From Prevotellaceae bacterium UBA1075 (GTDB taxonomy: Bacteria; Bacteroidota; Bacteroidia; Bacteroidales; Bacteroidaceae), in NCBI GenBank assembly GCA_002316015.1, contig DCCS01000032.1:231073-295072 (forward strand): DNA of 64,000 nt, written 5' to 3'. A program made the position numbers and the translations under genes. Shown in pieces: positions 41,395-50,052 of this stretch (position 1 is the first letter of the stretch; each line of letters begins with the position of its first letter). The notes under the pieces were generated by a model. That model searched no databases. It was not told the DNA's origin and saw nothing but the letters and a program-made list of their open reading frames with translations.

Positions 41395-42011
41395 AAGGCG
41401 GTAAAAACAATTTTTTTCGTTTTGAAATACTCCTCGCTGAAGTAGTCGGACAAGTCGGTCACCACGGTGCTGCGCTTGAAGGGCATGGTCTCGTGCTCCA
41501 GTTCGCCGCCCTTGAGGCAGATGAGCCCGTTGGGCAGGGCATTGTGTCCCTCGCGCCTGACCAGTTTGCGCGCGATGGGAGCCAGTTCGGCCAGGGGCAT
41601 CACCGCGCGCGAGACCACAAAGTCAAACTTCTCCCTGACCTCCTCGGCCCTGCCCCACTGCACGGTCACGTTGTCAAGTCCCAGGGCCGAGGCCACCTCC
41701 TCGCACACATGTATTTTCTTGCGCGTGGAGTCAACCAGGTGGAAGTGGCAGTCGGGAAACATGATGGCCAGGGGGATGCCGGGGAAGCCTCCGCCTGTGC
41801 CCAGGTCCATGACCTCGGTGCCAGGCTTGAAGCCAATGAGCATGGCAATGCCCAGCGAGTGGAGCACATGATGCTCGTAGAGGTTGTCGATGTCCTTGCG
41901 CGAGATGACGTTTATCTTGCTGTTCCAGTCGTGGTACAGCGCGTCCAAGGCCTCGAAGCGGCGGAGTTGCTCATCGCTGAGATGAGGGAAATACTTCTGT
42001 ATTATCTGCAT
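41391..42011 (-). CDS. rsmG: 16S rRNA (guanine-527-N7)-methyltransferase
   Basis: Methylates G527 of 16S rRNA with S-adenosylmethionine. The 206-residue protein has the SAM motif VMDLGTGGGFPGIPLAI near 66-82 and the family motif LDNVTVQWGRAEE. Length matches GidB. It overlaps the MBL hydrolase gene by four bases and follows the DUF3298 gene by 12 bases. Confidence 0.95.
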   Translation of the reverse strand: MQIIQKYFPHLSDEQLRRFEALDALYHDWNSKINVISRKDIDNLYEHHVLHSLGIAMLIGFKPGTEVMDLGTGGGFPGIPLAIMFPDCHFHLVDSTRKKIHVCEEVASALGLDNVTVQWGRAEEVREKFDFVVSRAVMPLAELAPIARKLVRREGHNALPNGLICLKGGELEHETMPFKRSTVVTDLSDYFSEEYFKTKKIVFTAL

Positions 42012-42023
42012 GTGCGTGTCGTG

Positions 42024-42860
42024 TTACTCGTGCGGGAGCACATCCTTGTTGATGCATGGGGCCAGGTCAGAGTAGGCCACGCGGGTGGTGATGGTCCCGC
42101 ACGCGTAGGGAGCCACCTCGTAGGGATTATAGACAAACTCCACGCTGTCGCGCAGCAGGAGGAAGTTGCCGTCGCGCACATAGATATCGCCAAGCGAGCC
42201 GATGGAGGTCTTCTCCACCAGTTGGCCCATGCTGGCACAGCCGTTCTTGACCATAAAGCTCTTCTCGATAATGCCCTTGGTCTCGCGCTCCTTCCCCTTG
42301 ACGAAGAAGTCGGCATAGCGGATGGCACGCCCTGTGGTGAGGTTGAGATTGAGACATGTGACTATGCTGTTGCCGTGCGCGCCCCCAGTGTATGAGAACA
42401 TGTCCACGCTGTATGCGGCCACGCCCGGGTAAGAGTCCTCTGCCACGCTGGCCTGCCGCTCACAGGTGTACTGGAATGTGAAATCGTCCTCGCAGCCTGG
42501 GTCATAGAACTCCTTGAGGTCGGCCGTGTAGGACGAGGCCAGCGAGTCGGCATCCGTGCGCATGGCCGAATCAACGGGAATCCCCTCCTTCCCGAAGAAG
42601 GCACGTGCCAGTTCCTCGTTGAACAGGCGCGAGGCATCGTCGTTGCCCTGTGCCTCAAGCAGCACGTATGTGATGTCGTAACTGGGTGCCTCCTTGCCCT
42701 CGATGAGGTTCTTGTGCAGGTGGCACTTCACCGAGTCAAGCCTGATGCTACGCACGGAGTCCACAGCCAGCGAGTCTTCGCCTGTGCGGTTACCTGTCTG
42801 ATTGCCCGTGCACGCACATGCCAGTGCCAACAGAGGCAGCAATAGAATCTTCTTTCTCAT
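42024..42860 (-). CDS. DUF3298 (RsiV-like) lipoprotein
   Basis: Exported protein of 278 residues with a lipoprotein signal (MRKKILLLPLLALACAC). The C-terminal half is a DUF3298 domain (YTGGAHGNSIVTCLNLNLTTG) with DUF4163-like sequence before it, similar to the lysozyme-binding domain of RsiV, but without an anti-sigma part. Function unknown. The first 71 bases overlap the 3' end of the nhaC-like gene in another frame. Confidence 0.85.
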   Translation of the reverse strand: MRKKILLLPLLALACACTGNQTGNRTGEDSLAVDSVRSIRLDSVKCHLHKNLIEGKEAPSYDITYVLLEAQGNDDASRLFNEELARAFFGKEGIPVDSAMRTDADSLASSYTADLKEFYDPGCEDDFTFQYTCERQASVAEDSYPGVAAYSVDMFSYTGGAHGNSIVTCLNLNLTTGRAIRYADFFVKGKERETKGIIEKSFMVKNGCASMGQLVEKTSIGSLGDIYVRDGNFLLLRDSVEFVYNPYEVAPYACGTITTRVAYSDLAPCINKDVLPHE

Positions 42861-44145
42861 GACGTTGGATGATTATGTAAAGCAGAGCCACGGCTCCTAA
42901 TATGTACGGATAATAGAGGTAGGGCATTATCTGCAGCGGACTCACCCGGGCAAGCCCGGCGGCTATGAGCATCTGCGCGCCATAGGGGATGAGCCCCTGC
43001 GCGAAGCAGCTGAAGGTGTCGAGGATGCTGGCCGCACGGCGGGGATCCACATGGAAACGCGCGCTTATCTCGCGGGCTATGGGGCCCACGGTGAGTATGG
43101 CTATGGTGTTGTTGGCCGTGCAGATGTCGGTGAACACCACCAGCGCGGCTATGCACAGCTCTGCCCCGCGCGCCCCACTGATGTGGCGTGACAGGCACCG
43201 CATGGCATAGGTGATGCCCCCCGTGCGCCGCATGCTCTCGACGAGTCCGCCCGCAAGCATCGTGACCACAATGAGCTCGCCCATGCCCATCACCCCATCG
43301 TTCATGGCATGAAACCATCCGTAGAGGTCAAAGCGGCCAAGCGACATGCCCAGGATGCCCGACATGAGCGTGCCGGTGGCAAGCACCAGCATGACATCCA
43401 TGCCGCAGAGGGCTGCCAGGAGTATGTATATATAAGGAATGACCAGCAGGTAGTTGACCTGCGCGCCACCAACAGGCGCATGCGAGGCCGCCTGGCTGTT
43501 GCCGATGAACAGGTACAGCACGATGCACAGCATGGCGGCGGGCACGGCGATGCGCACGTTGCTGCGGAACTTGTCACGCAACCCGCAGCCCTGGGTCTTG
43601 GTGGCCATGATGGTGGTGTCGGATATGAAACTCAGGTTGTCGCCAAAGAACGCGCCGCCCACCACGATAGCCACCATAAGGGGAAGGCCATAGCCGGCCT
43701 GCTGGGCCATGCCGCCCGCGATGGGGGTGAGGGCCGCTATGGTGCCCACACTGGTGCCCACGCTGAGGGAAATGAAGCAAGCGGCCAAGAACACCCCGCA
43801 CAATATCATGCCTGAGGGAAGCACACGCACGGCCATGCTCACCGTGGAGTCAATGGCACCGGCCTGCTTGGCTGTGGAAGCGAAGGCGCCGGCCAGGATG
43901 AATATCCATATCATGGTCATCAGTCCGGGACGGCCCGCCCCCTCCACAAGCACCTGGAAACGCTTGCCCACAGCCAACCCCGGCATCGTGAGCAGCGAGA
44001 ACCCGCAGGCAATGAGGAACGCCACCGTGATGGGCACAGCATAGAAGTCGCCCGCCAGCAGGCTGAGGGCGAAGTATGCCAGCAGGAACACCAGCAGCGG
44101 ACTGAGGGAAAGCAGGCCCCTCTTATTACTGACTTCCTTGTCCAT
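42790..44145 (-). CDS. NhaC-family Na+/H+ antiporter
   Basis: Inner-membrane antiporter of the NhaC type, 451 residues and about 12 helices, with SVGTSVGTIAALTPIAGGMA and GAFFGDNLSFISDTTIMATKTQG as family signatures. The last 20 residues (EDSIAASVGTGMCVHGQSDR) run 71 bases into the DUF3298 lipoprotein gene, which suggests a lost earlier stop. The promoter element at 44151 lies only five bases before its ATG. Confidence 0.92.
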   Translation of the reverse strand: MDKEVSNKRGLLSLSPLLVFLLAYFALSLLAGDFYAVPITVAFLIACGFSLLTMPGLAVGKRFQVLVEGAGRPGLMTMIWIFILAGAFASTAKQAGAIDSTVSMAVRVLPSGMILCGVFLAACFISLSVGTSVGTIAALTPIAGGMAQQAGYGLPLMVAIVVGGAFFGDNLSFISDTTIMATKTQGCGLRDKFRSNVRIAVPAAMLCIVLYLFIGNSQAASHAPVGGAQVNYLLVIPYIYILLAALCGMDVMLVLATGTLMSGILGMSLGRFDLYGWFHAMNDGVMGMGELIVVTMLAGGLVESMRRTGGITYAMRCLSRHISGARGAELCIAALVVFTDICTANNTIAILTVGPIAREISARFHVDPRRAASILDTFSCFAQGLIPYGAQMLIAAGLARVSPLQIMPYLYYPYILGAVALLYIIIQRHEKEDSIAASVGTGMCVHGQSDR

Positions 44146-44150
44146 GACCG

Positions 44151-44158
44151 CAAATGTA
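44151..44158 (-). promoter_or_regulatory. Bacteroidales promoter (TACATTTG) almost touching the nhaC-like start
   Basis: The complement matches TAnnTTTG exactly, with five bases between it and the ATG (44145-44143). Confidence 0.5.
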
Positions 44159-44255
44159 CTACTCTTTCAGCACTTGCGGGGGTGTTTTGGCGCACTTTTG
44201 AGCAAATGAAGCACAAAAGATGATGCGACAGGGGCAAAATACCAACTTGTTTGTA

Positions 44256-44263
44256 TAAATTTG
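44256..44263 (+). promoter_or_regulatory. Bacteroidales promoter (TAAATTTG) for kdgK-eda
   Basis: Exact TAnnTTTG element, about 46 nt before the kdgK ATG at 44310. Confidence 0.6.
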
Positions 44264-44309
44264 CAAAGAATTAACAAGCATACAGCAAACATAATACAAG
44301 GAAGCGAGT

Positions 44310-45332
44310 ATGGGTAAGATTATAACCATGGGCGAGATTATGCTTCGCCTGTCAACCCCGGGCAACAGCCGCATCGTGCAGTCGGACACTTTCTGTGTCA
44401 ACTACGGAGGGGGCGAGGCGAATGTGGCTGTGAGCCTGGCCAACTATGGGCATGAGGCGTATTTCGTGAGCCGCGTGCCCGCACACGAGATGGGAACAGC
44501 CGCCCTCAACAGCCTGCGCAGGTACGGCGTACACACGGACTTCATCTCACGGGGCGGCGACAGGCTGGGCATATACTACCTGGAGACAGGTGTGAGCATG
44601 AGGCCGAGCAAGGTCATCTACGACCGCGCGCACAGCAGCATGAGCGAGGCACAGCCTGGCGACTTTGACTTTGACAGCATTTTCCGAGGGGCAGAATGGT
44701 TCCACTGGAGCGGCATCACTCCGGCACTGGGCGAAAATGCCGCCGAGTGTCTGAAAGCCGCGTGCCAGGCCGCAAAACGCGCGGGAGTGACCGTGAGCTG
44801 CGACCTGAACTTCCGCAGCAAACTGTGGACACCCGACCAGGCCATACGCGTCATGACACCGCTCATGGAATATGTGGACGTATGCATCGGAAACGAGGAG
44901 GACGCCGAGAAGACGCTGGGCGTGAAGAACACGGCCGACATCGGCGCCGGCATCACCGACGCGGAATGCTATGAGCAGACCTTCCGCACGCTGCACGGCA
45001 AGTTTGGCTTTCGTCTGGTGGCAAGCACACTGCGTGAGAGCATCAGCGCGTCGCACAATGGATGGAAGGCGATGTTGTTTGACGGGACAGACTTCTGCCT
45101 GAGCAAGCACTATGACATCTGCCCCATTGTGGACCGCGTGGGAGCCGGGGACAGTTTCTCGGCCGGGCTCATACACGGGCTGGCAACGGGCATGTCACCC
45201 GCACAGGCCCTTGAGTTTGCCGTGGCGGCAAGCGCCCTGAAACACACCATACCCGGTGACGTGAACATGGTGTCGGCTGCCGAGGTGATGTCGCTGGCAC
45301 AGGGCAACGCCAACGGACGGGTACAACGATAA
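44310..45332 (+). CDS. kdgK: 2-keto-3-deoxygluconate kinase (PfkB family)
   Basis: Phosphorylates 2-dehydro-3-deoxygluconate, an intermediate of uronate and pectin breakdown. The 340-residue PfkB protein has [15 protein letters not shown] near residue 33, the KdgK-typical [14 protein letters not shown] stretch, and the catalytic [15 protein letters not shown] close to the C-terminus. It is followed after 11 bases by eda, which cleaves its product; this pairing supports KdgK over other PfkB kinases. Confidence 0.93.
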   Translation: MGKIITMGEIMLRLSTPGNSRIVQSDTFCVNYGGGEANVAVSLANYGHEAYFVSRVPAHEMGTAALNSLRRYGVHTDFISRGGDRLGIYYLETGVSMRPSKVIYDRAHSSMSEAQPGDFDFDSIFRGAEWFHWSGITPALGENAAECLKAACQAAKRAGVTVSCDLNFRSKLWTPDQAIRVMTPLMEYVDVCIGNEEDAEKTLGVKNTADIGAGITDAECYEQTFRTLHGKFGFRLVASTLRESISASHNGWKAMLFDGTDFCLSKHYDICPIVDRVGAGDSFSAGLIHGLATGMSPAQALEFAVAASALKHTIPGDVNMVSAAEVMSLAQGNANGRVQR

Positions 45333-45343
45333 AATTTTCGGAT

Positions 45344-46012
45344 ATGGCAAGATACGACAAGATGCAGGTCATGCTCAAGATGGCCGACACGGGCATGGTG
45401 CCCGTGTTTTACCATGCCGACGCCGATGTGGCGTGCCAGGTGATACAGGCATGCTACGATGGAGGCGTGCGCGTGTTCGAGTTTACCAACAGGGGGGATT
45501 TCGCACAGGATGTGTTTGCCCATTGCATGCGCTACGCCAGCAGCCACTGCCCCGAGATGGCCTTGGGTGTGGGCTCGGTGGTGGATGCTCCCACAGCTGC
45601 CATGTACATCCAGATGGGCGCGTGCTTCGTGGTCGGGCCTCTGCTCAACACCGATGTGGCCAGGGTGTGCAACCGGCGGCAGATTCCCTATGTGCCCGGA
45701 TGCGGCACGGTGAGCGAGATAGGCATGGCGCAGGAAATGGGTTGCGAGGTGACCAAGGTGTTCCCCGGAGATGTGTTAGGCCCGGCGTTTGTGAAAGGTC
45801 TCATGGCTCCGTGCCCTTGGTCAAGGATAATGGTGACCGGGGGAGTCGCGCCCGAAGAGGAGAACCTGCGGGGATGGTTCCAGGCCGGGGCGTTCTGCGT
45901 GGGAATCGGCAGCAAACTGTTCCCCAAGGGGAGCGTGCAAGCCGGGGACTGGACGGCGGTGAGGGAACGGTGCCGCGAGACACTGGCATGCATCGGGCAG
46001 ATACGCAAGTGA
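45344..46012 (+). CDS. eda: 2-dehydro-3-deoxyphosphogluconate aldolase / 4-hydroxy-2-oxoglutarate aldolase
   Basis: Class I aldolase that cleaves KDPG into pyruvate and glyceraldehyde 3-phosphate. The 222-residue protein has normal length. The Schiff-base lysine is in [14 protein letters not shown], and [15 protein letters not shown] and [12 protein letters not shown] complete the active site. It forms an operon with kdgK and is closed by a terminator at 46021. Together they process uronate-derived KDG; the upstream uronate isomerase genes are not in the window. Confidence 0.94.
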   Translation: MARYDKMQVMLKMADTGMVPVFYHADADVACQVIQACYDGGVRVFEFTNRGDFAQDVFAHCMRYASSHCPEMALGVGSVVDAPTAAMYIQMGACFVVGPLLNTDVARVCNRRQIPYVPGCGTVSEIGMAQEMGCEVTKVFPGDVLGPAFVKGLMAPCPWSRIMVTGGVAPEEENLRGWFQAGAFCVGIGSKLFPKGSVQAGDWTAVRERCRETLACIGQIRK

Positions 46013-46020
46013 TGTTTTTC

Positions 46021-46052
46021 AAGGGAGACGCGACCGGGCATCTCCCTTTTTT
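46021..46052 (+). terminator. Rho-independent terminator after eda
   Basis: AAGGGAGA and TCTCCCTT pair around a 12-base loop and are followed by a T-run. Confidence 0.8.
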
Positions 46053-46054
46053 CG

Positions 46055-46062
46055 TAACTTTG
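46055..46062 (+). promoter_or_regulatory. Bacteroidales promoter (TAACTTTG) for map
   Basis: Exact TAnnTTTG element 29 nt before the map ATG; it begins right after the terminator T-run. Confidence 0.6.
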
Positions 46063-46091
46063 CAGAACCGACCAAAGAGTGATACCGCAAT

Positions 46092-46964
46092 ATGGCAGCA
46101 AGAAGGAAAGCAAGGGAACGGTGGTTTGTCCCCGCCGGGATGGAACCCACCGAGATGGACTTGAAAATCCTCGGATGGCAAGAGAAAGGCAAACTGGTGC
46201 CTACTCGCGACATGATAAAGACGCGGGAGCAAATCGAGGGAATACGCAAGGCAGGCGTGCTGAACACCGCTGTGCTCGACCAGGTGGCCGGGAAGATACA
46301 CGAGGGCATGAGCACGCTGGAGATAGACCGGCTCGTCTATGACTTCACCACAGAGCATGGAGGCATCCCCGCACCACTGCACTACGAGGGCTTTCCCAAC
46401 AGTTGCTGCACGAGTGTCAATGATGTGGTGTGCCACGGAATCCCTTCGGCCGACGATATCCTGGAAGAGGGGGACATCATCAATGTCGATTGCACGACCA
46501 TCCTGAATGGCTATTATGCCGACGCAAGCCGCATGTTCGTCATCGGGAAGACCACTCCCGAGCGGCAGAGGCTGGTGGACGTGGCATGGGACTGCCTGAA
46601 GGCGGGCGAGAAGGTGTGCTCACGCCCCTATGTGTTTGTGGGCGACCTGGGCAACGCCATCGCGCAACTGGCGCATGCCAACGGCTACACGGTGGTGCGT
46701 GACCTGTGTGGGCATGGTGTGGGCGTGGAGTTCCACGAGGAGCCCGACATTGTGCACTACGGGCGCAAAGGCACCGGGATGCTGCTGGTGCCTGGCATGA
46801 CCTTCACCATCGAGCCCATGATCAACGAGGGAGACTGGGAAGTGTGTGGCGACGCGGAAGACCCCACGGACTGGATTGTGCTCACCGAGGACGGGTCGGA
46901 CAGCGCACAGTGGGAGCACACTTATCTGATGACCGAGAACGGGGTGGAAATTCTATCGCATTGA
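46092..46964 (+). CDS. map: Type I methionine aminopeptidase
   Basis: Removes the initiator methionine from nascent proteins. The 290-residue protein has an N-terminal extension of about 40 residues before the catalytic domain (MAARRKARERWFVPAGM), common in Bacteroidales. Metal ligands are in INVDCTTILNGYYADASRMF (two Asp), CGHGVGVEFHEEP (His), TFTIEPMIN (Glu) and WEHTYLMTENG (Glu). It is followed by tsaD after 101 bases. Confidence 0.95.
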   Translation: MAARRKARERWFVPAGMEPTEMDLKILGWQEKGKLVPTRDMIKTREQIEGIRKAGVLNTAVLDQVAGKIHEGMSTLEIDRLVYDFTTEHGGIPAPLHYEGFPNSCCTSVNDVVCHGIPSADDILEEGDIINVDCTTILNGYYADASRMFVIGKTTPERQRLVDVAWDCLKAGEKVCSRPYVFVGDLGNAIAQLAHANGYTVVRDLCGHGVGVEFHEEPDIVHYGRKGTGMLLVPGMTFTIEPMINEGDWEVCGDAEDPTDWIVLTEDGSDSAQWEHTYLMTENGVEILSH

Positions 46965-47065
46965 CAGGCTTCGTCCCGCATTCCGAACAAAAGGGCGTGC
47001 GGGGCGGGAACATACGGCGGGCAACAATCGCGGCATTCATCCACGATGGTAAGCAGAACAGGACG

Positions 47066-48091
47066 ATGAACGAGAACATATATATATTAGGTATCGAGAG
47101 CAGTTGTGACGACACATCCGCCGCAGTGATGCGCGATGGTATCCTGCTGAGCAACGTGACAGCCAGCCAGGCCGTGCATGAGGACTATGGCGGGGTCGTG
47201 CCCGAACTGGCAAGCCGCGCGCACGAGAAAAACATTGTGCCTGTGGTGGACCAGGCACTCAAGCGTGCAGGCGTGGAGCGAGAACAACTGAAGGCCATTG
47301 CCTTCACGCGCGGGCCCGGACTGATGGGCTCGCTGCTTGTGGGGGTGTCCTTTGCCAAGGGACTGGCCGCCTCGCTCGGCATTCCCATGATAGACGTGAA
47401 CCACCTGCAAGGGCATATCCTGGCCCACTTTATCCACACTGAGGGCGATGACTATGTGTCCCCAACCTTTCCTTTCCTGTGCCTGCTGGTGAGCGGAGGC
47501 AACAGCCAGATTGTGCTGGTAAGGTCATACGAGGACATGGAAATTGTCGGACAGACCATAGACGATGCGGCAGGTGAGGCGATAGACAAGTGTTCCAAGG
47601 TAATGGGACTCGGCTATCCCGGAGGCCCGGTCATCGACCGCCTGGCACGTCAAGGCAATCCCAACGCGTTCCAGTTTGCAAAACCCAACATCCCAGGCTA
47701 TGACTATAGTTTCAGCGGACTGAAGACAAACTTTCTCTACTCTCTTCGCGACTGGGTGAAGGAGGATCCCGACTTCGTGCAGAACCACTTGAACGACCTT
47801 GCGGCATCCCTCGAAAAAACCATCGTGGACATTCTGATGAAAAAACTCAGGTTGGCCGCCAAGGACTTGGGCATCAAACAAGTGGCCGTTGCAGGAGGTG
47901 TGTCGGCCAACACAGGATTGCGCAACGCCTTCCTTGACCATGCCAGGAGATACGGATGGAAGGTGTTTATCCCCAAGTTCGGCTACACGACCGACAACGC
48001 GGCCATGATTGCCATGGCAGGTACGTTCAAGTACCGCAACCATGACTTCTGCCCTATGTCGGCTCCCGCATATTGCAGGGGCACAATCTGA
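47066..48091 (+). CDS. tsaD: tRNA N6-adenosine threonylcarbamoyltransferase
   Basis: Transfers the threonylcarbamoyl group to A37 of ANN-decoding tRNAs with TsaB and TsaE. The 341-residue protein opens with YILGIESSCDDTSAAVM, has the metal-binding VNHLQGHILAHF (His-x3-His), LLVSGGNSQIVLV, GLGYPGGPVIDRLA, and QVAVAGGVSANTGLR. Length matches the family. The ATG at 47066 is the right start because it begins the family N-terminus; upstream codons are out of keeping. Confidence 0.96.
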   Translation: MNENIYILGIESSCDDTSAAVMRDGILLSNVTASQAVHEDYGGVVPELASRAHEKNIVPVVDQALKRAGVEREQLKAIAFTRGPGLMGSLLVGVSFAKGLAASLGIPMIDVNHLQGHILAHFIHTEGDDYVSPTFPFLCLLVSGGNSQIVLVRSYEDMEIVGQTIDDAAGEAIDKCSKVMGLGYPGGPVIDRLARQGNPNAFQFAKPNIPGYDYSFSGLKTNFLYSLRDWVKEDPDFVQNHLNDLAASLEKTIVDILMKKLRLAAKDLGIKQVAVAGGVSANTGLRNAFLDHARRYGWKVFIPKFGYTTDNAAMIAMAGTFKYRNHDFCPMSAPAYCRGTI

Positions 48092-48112
48092 CGGCCATTC
48101 ACAAGCGTGGCC

Positions 48113-48131
48113 TTCCCCTGCACAAGGGGAA
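48113..48131 (+). terminator. Weak hairpin after tsaD
   Basis: TTCCCCT and AGGGGAA pair around a five-base loop, 22 bases past the tsaD stop. No T-run follows. Confidence 0.3.
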
Positions 48132-48237
48132 TGCCTCAGGTGTCCTCCACTCGACCGCAGGGAGCAAGAAGGGCAAGAAAACAGCAAGTGAATGAAAGAA
48201 AAGCAGATGAACACTTGCCTGTTACAAATATTTGCCC

Positions 48238-48245
48238 TACCTTTG
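48238..48245 (+). promoter_or_regulatory. Bacteroidales promoter (TACCTTTG) for rpmB-rpmG-DUF4295
   Basis: Exact TAnnTTTG element, about 47 nt before the rpmB ATG at 48293. Confidence 0.65.
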
Positions 48246-48292
48246 TGCCTTGTTTGGAAGAAGTTGATTTGGAATGCAAAAAGAAGAATGAA

Positions 48293-48553
48293 ATGTCTAA
48301 GATTTGTCAAATTACAGGGAAGAAGGCCATGATTGGCAATAACGTCTCACACTCAAAGCGCCGCACAAAGAGGCACTTTGATGTGAACCTCTTCAGCAAA
48401 AAGTTCTACTATGTGGAGGAGGATTGCTGGATTAGCTTGAAAATCAGCGCGTCTGGTTTGCGCCTGATCAACAAGGTGGGTTTGGACGCAGCACTGAAGA
48501 ACGCTGTTGCCCAAGGCTTTTGCGACTGGAAGAACATTAGGGTTATCGGTTAA
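48293..48553 (+). CDS. rpmB: 50S ribosomal protein L28
   Basis: Ribosomal large-subunit protein of 86 residues ([20 protein letters not shown], then [17 protein letters not shown] and [15 protein letters not shown]). The upstream in-frame extension from 48107 is not used: the promoter lies at 48238 and L28 begins at MSK. First of the rpmB-rpmG-DUF4295 operon. Codon use is more AT-rich than its neighbours, as is usual for strongly expressed ribosomal genes. Confidence 0.96.
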   Translation: MSKICQITGKKAMIGNNVSHSKRRTKRHFDVNLFSKKFYYVEEDCWISLKISASGLRLINKVGLDAALKNAVAQGFCDWKNIRVIG

Positions 48554-48576
48554 CAGACTTTAGGAGCACACACGAT

Positions 48577-48765
48577 ATGGCAAAAAAAGCTAAAGGCAAC
48601 AGGGTACAGGTTATTCTGGAGTGCACAGAGATGAAGCAGAGCGGACTGCCTGGCACGTCTCGTTATATTACTACCAAGAACAGGAAGAATACTCCCGAGC
48701 GTTTGGAGTTGAAGAAGTACAACCCCATCCTTAAGCGGATGACTGTTCACAAAGAGATAAAGTAA
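48577..48765 (+). CDS. rpmG: 50S ribosomal protein L33
   Basis: Large-subunit protein of 62 residues ([41 protein letters not shown]). It lacks the two CxxC zinc pairs, so it is the zinc-independent form (only one Cys). It lies 23 bases after rpmB and 24 before the DUF4295 gene. Confidence 0.96.
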   Translation: MAKKAKGNRVQVILECTEMKQSGLPGTSRYITTKNRKNTPERLELKKYNPILKRMTVHKEIK

Positions 48766-48789
48766 TACTGACTCTTAAGATTTAAGACA

Positions 48790-48948
48790 ATGGCAAAGAA
48801 AGTTGTTGCAACGCTCCAGAGTGGAAAGACCGATGGACGTTCCTATACGAAGGTAATCAAGATGGTGAAGAACCCCCAGAACGGGTCATACTCTTTCAAT
48901 GAGCAGATGGTACCCAACGAGGCAGTAAAAGATTTCTTCAAGAACTAA
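48790..48948 (+). CDS. DUF4295 domain-containing ribosome-associated small protein (52 aa)
   Basis: A 52-residue basic protein starting MAKKVVATLQSGKTDGRSYT and ending NEAVKDFFKN. This family is found after rpmG in Bacteroidota and is thought to be ribosome-linked, but its function is unknown. A strong terminator follows at 48971. In related genomes ftsY usually comes next; here it does not. Confidence 0.93.
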   Translation: MAKKVVATLQSGKTDGRSYTKVIKMVKNPQNGSYSFNEQMVPNEAVKDFFKN

Positions 48949-49494
48949 GCAAGAAATCAAACACAATAAGAAGCAGCGGGAGTGCCACGTCAGCCACTCC
49001 CGCTGCTTTATTCTACCTCGAACACAAATGTCTGGTAACGCCTGCCCAAAAATATCAGCAGGCGGTTGTTCCGCCATCGTGGCCACATCCACATATTCGA
49101 TACCTCCAATCACAGATTGCTTGAAGTACTGGGCGAGGGTCATATGAGCACAGGACTTTTTTGCTTATATGCGGAACGACACACAAGTGTGAAGAAGGAG
49201 AAAAGAGGCATTCCAAAAATAAATGACATGATAAACAGCGGGGGGCTGTTCTAAATTTCACATCATCTGTCATACTTGTAACAGCCTTATCCCCTGTGGC
49301 TTCATCTGTAACGAAACCCGCTACGTTCTCAGTCGTGACATGGAACCACCACAGCCTGCACGAAATATAATTCAAAGAACTTAAGAAAGGAACATAAAGA
49401 AAGGAGCATAAAACACCCGATGCTTATAAAAACACTGGACACTCTAATATGGAGCATAAAAGCACTGGATGTTCCAATATAAAACGTCCCGCTA
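48949..49494. other. Gene-free, AT-richer region with decayed-looking coding remnants and short repeats
   Basis: After the terminator at 48971-49008 no intact gene is visible up to the FHA gene stop at 49495. On the minus strand, protein-like pieces appear in different frames: NNRLLIFLGRRYQTFVFEVE ending in a stop at 49008, MTLAQYFKQSVIGGIEYVDV from 49143 in another frame, and NVAGFVTDEATGDKAVTSM near 49300. This looks like a frameshifted pseudogene, but I cannot name the parent. Near 49389-49469, GGAnCATAAAr occurs three times (49389, 49403, 49451) and CACTGGA twice (49433, 49463), an imperfect tandem repeat. Confidence 0.4.
48971..49008 (+). terminator. Terminator of the rpmB-rpmG-DUF4295 operon
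   Basis: A 14-bp perfect stem AAGCAGCGGGAGTG with its complement around a 10-base loop, then TTTA. It may also serve minus-strand transcripts. Confidence 0.8.
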
Positions 49495-50028
49495 TCAGTC
49501 ATCGGAGCACCCGGCCTTACGCAGGATCAGGGTTGTGGCTCCGATGGTAATGATGTCGGAGTCGGAAAGGTATATGCGGTCTCGGTCTCTCAGGATTGCG
49601 TTCATGTGGAAAGTACCTGTGTTGCTCGGCGCGTCACGCAGGATATACTGGAGTTCACCATGCTTGTCACGTTGCACGCGAATGATGCAGTGCCTGGTGT
49701 CAATGCTGGGATCCATAGTCTCGATAGGTTTGTTGATTTTGGTTCCGCGCACATAACGGCCAAACACATTATCGCCCATCTCCAGAGGAATTACCTGCCT
49801 ATAGTGGAATACATTCTCTACTACAACCACGCTGCCGAGTTCGCCCGATGGTTGTTCGGAAGTCTCATCGGCCTCCTTGCGTGTCACCTTTACCTGGCTT
49901 GTGCCCATGCGGATGGCAAACTGCTTGTTGCACTCAGGGCACACAAACACCAACTGCTGGCCAGGCTCGTAGCGGGTCTCGTCAAACATTATATAGTTGT
50001 CGCACTTGGGACAGCGTACTCTCTTCAT
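49495..50028 (-). CDS. FHA domain protein with N-terminal zinc ribbon
   Basis: A 177-residue cytosolic protein. Residues 6-33 form a zinc ribbon (CPKC at 6-9 and CPEC at 30-33). Residues about 80-170 form a forkhead-associated domain, which binds phosphothreonine peptides (GDNVFGRYV, TRHCIIRVQRD, LRDAPSNTGTFHMNAI). No kinase is encoded nearby. It is 24 bases downstream of the HU-like/SPOR gene and probably co-transcribed with it and the OmpH-like gene. Confidence 0.88.
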   Translation of the reverse strand: MKRVRCPKCDNYIMFDETRYEPGQQLVFVCPECNKQFAIRMGTSQVKVTRKEADETSEQPSGELGSVVVVENVFHYRQVIPLEMGDNVFGRYVRGTKINKPIETMDPSIDTRHCIIRVQRDKHGELQYILRDAPSNTGTFHMNAILRDRDRIYLSDSDIITIGATTLILRKAGCSDD

Positions 50029-50052
50029 TCCGCTTCTGTCGTAAGGGGCACT

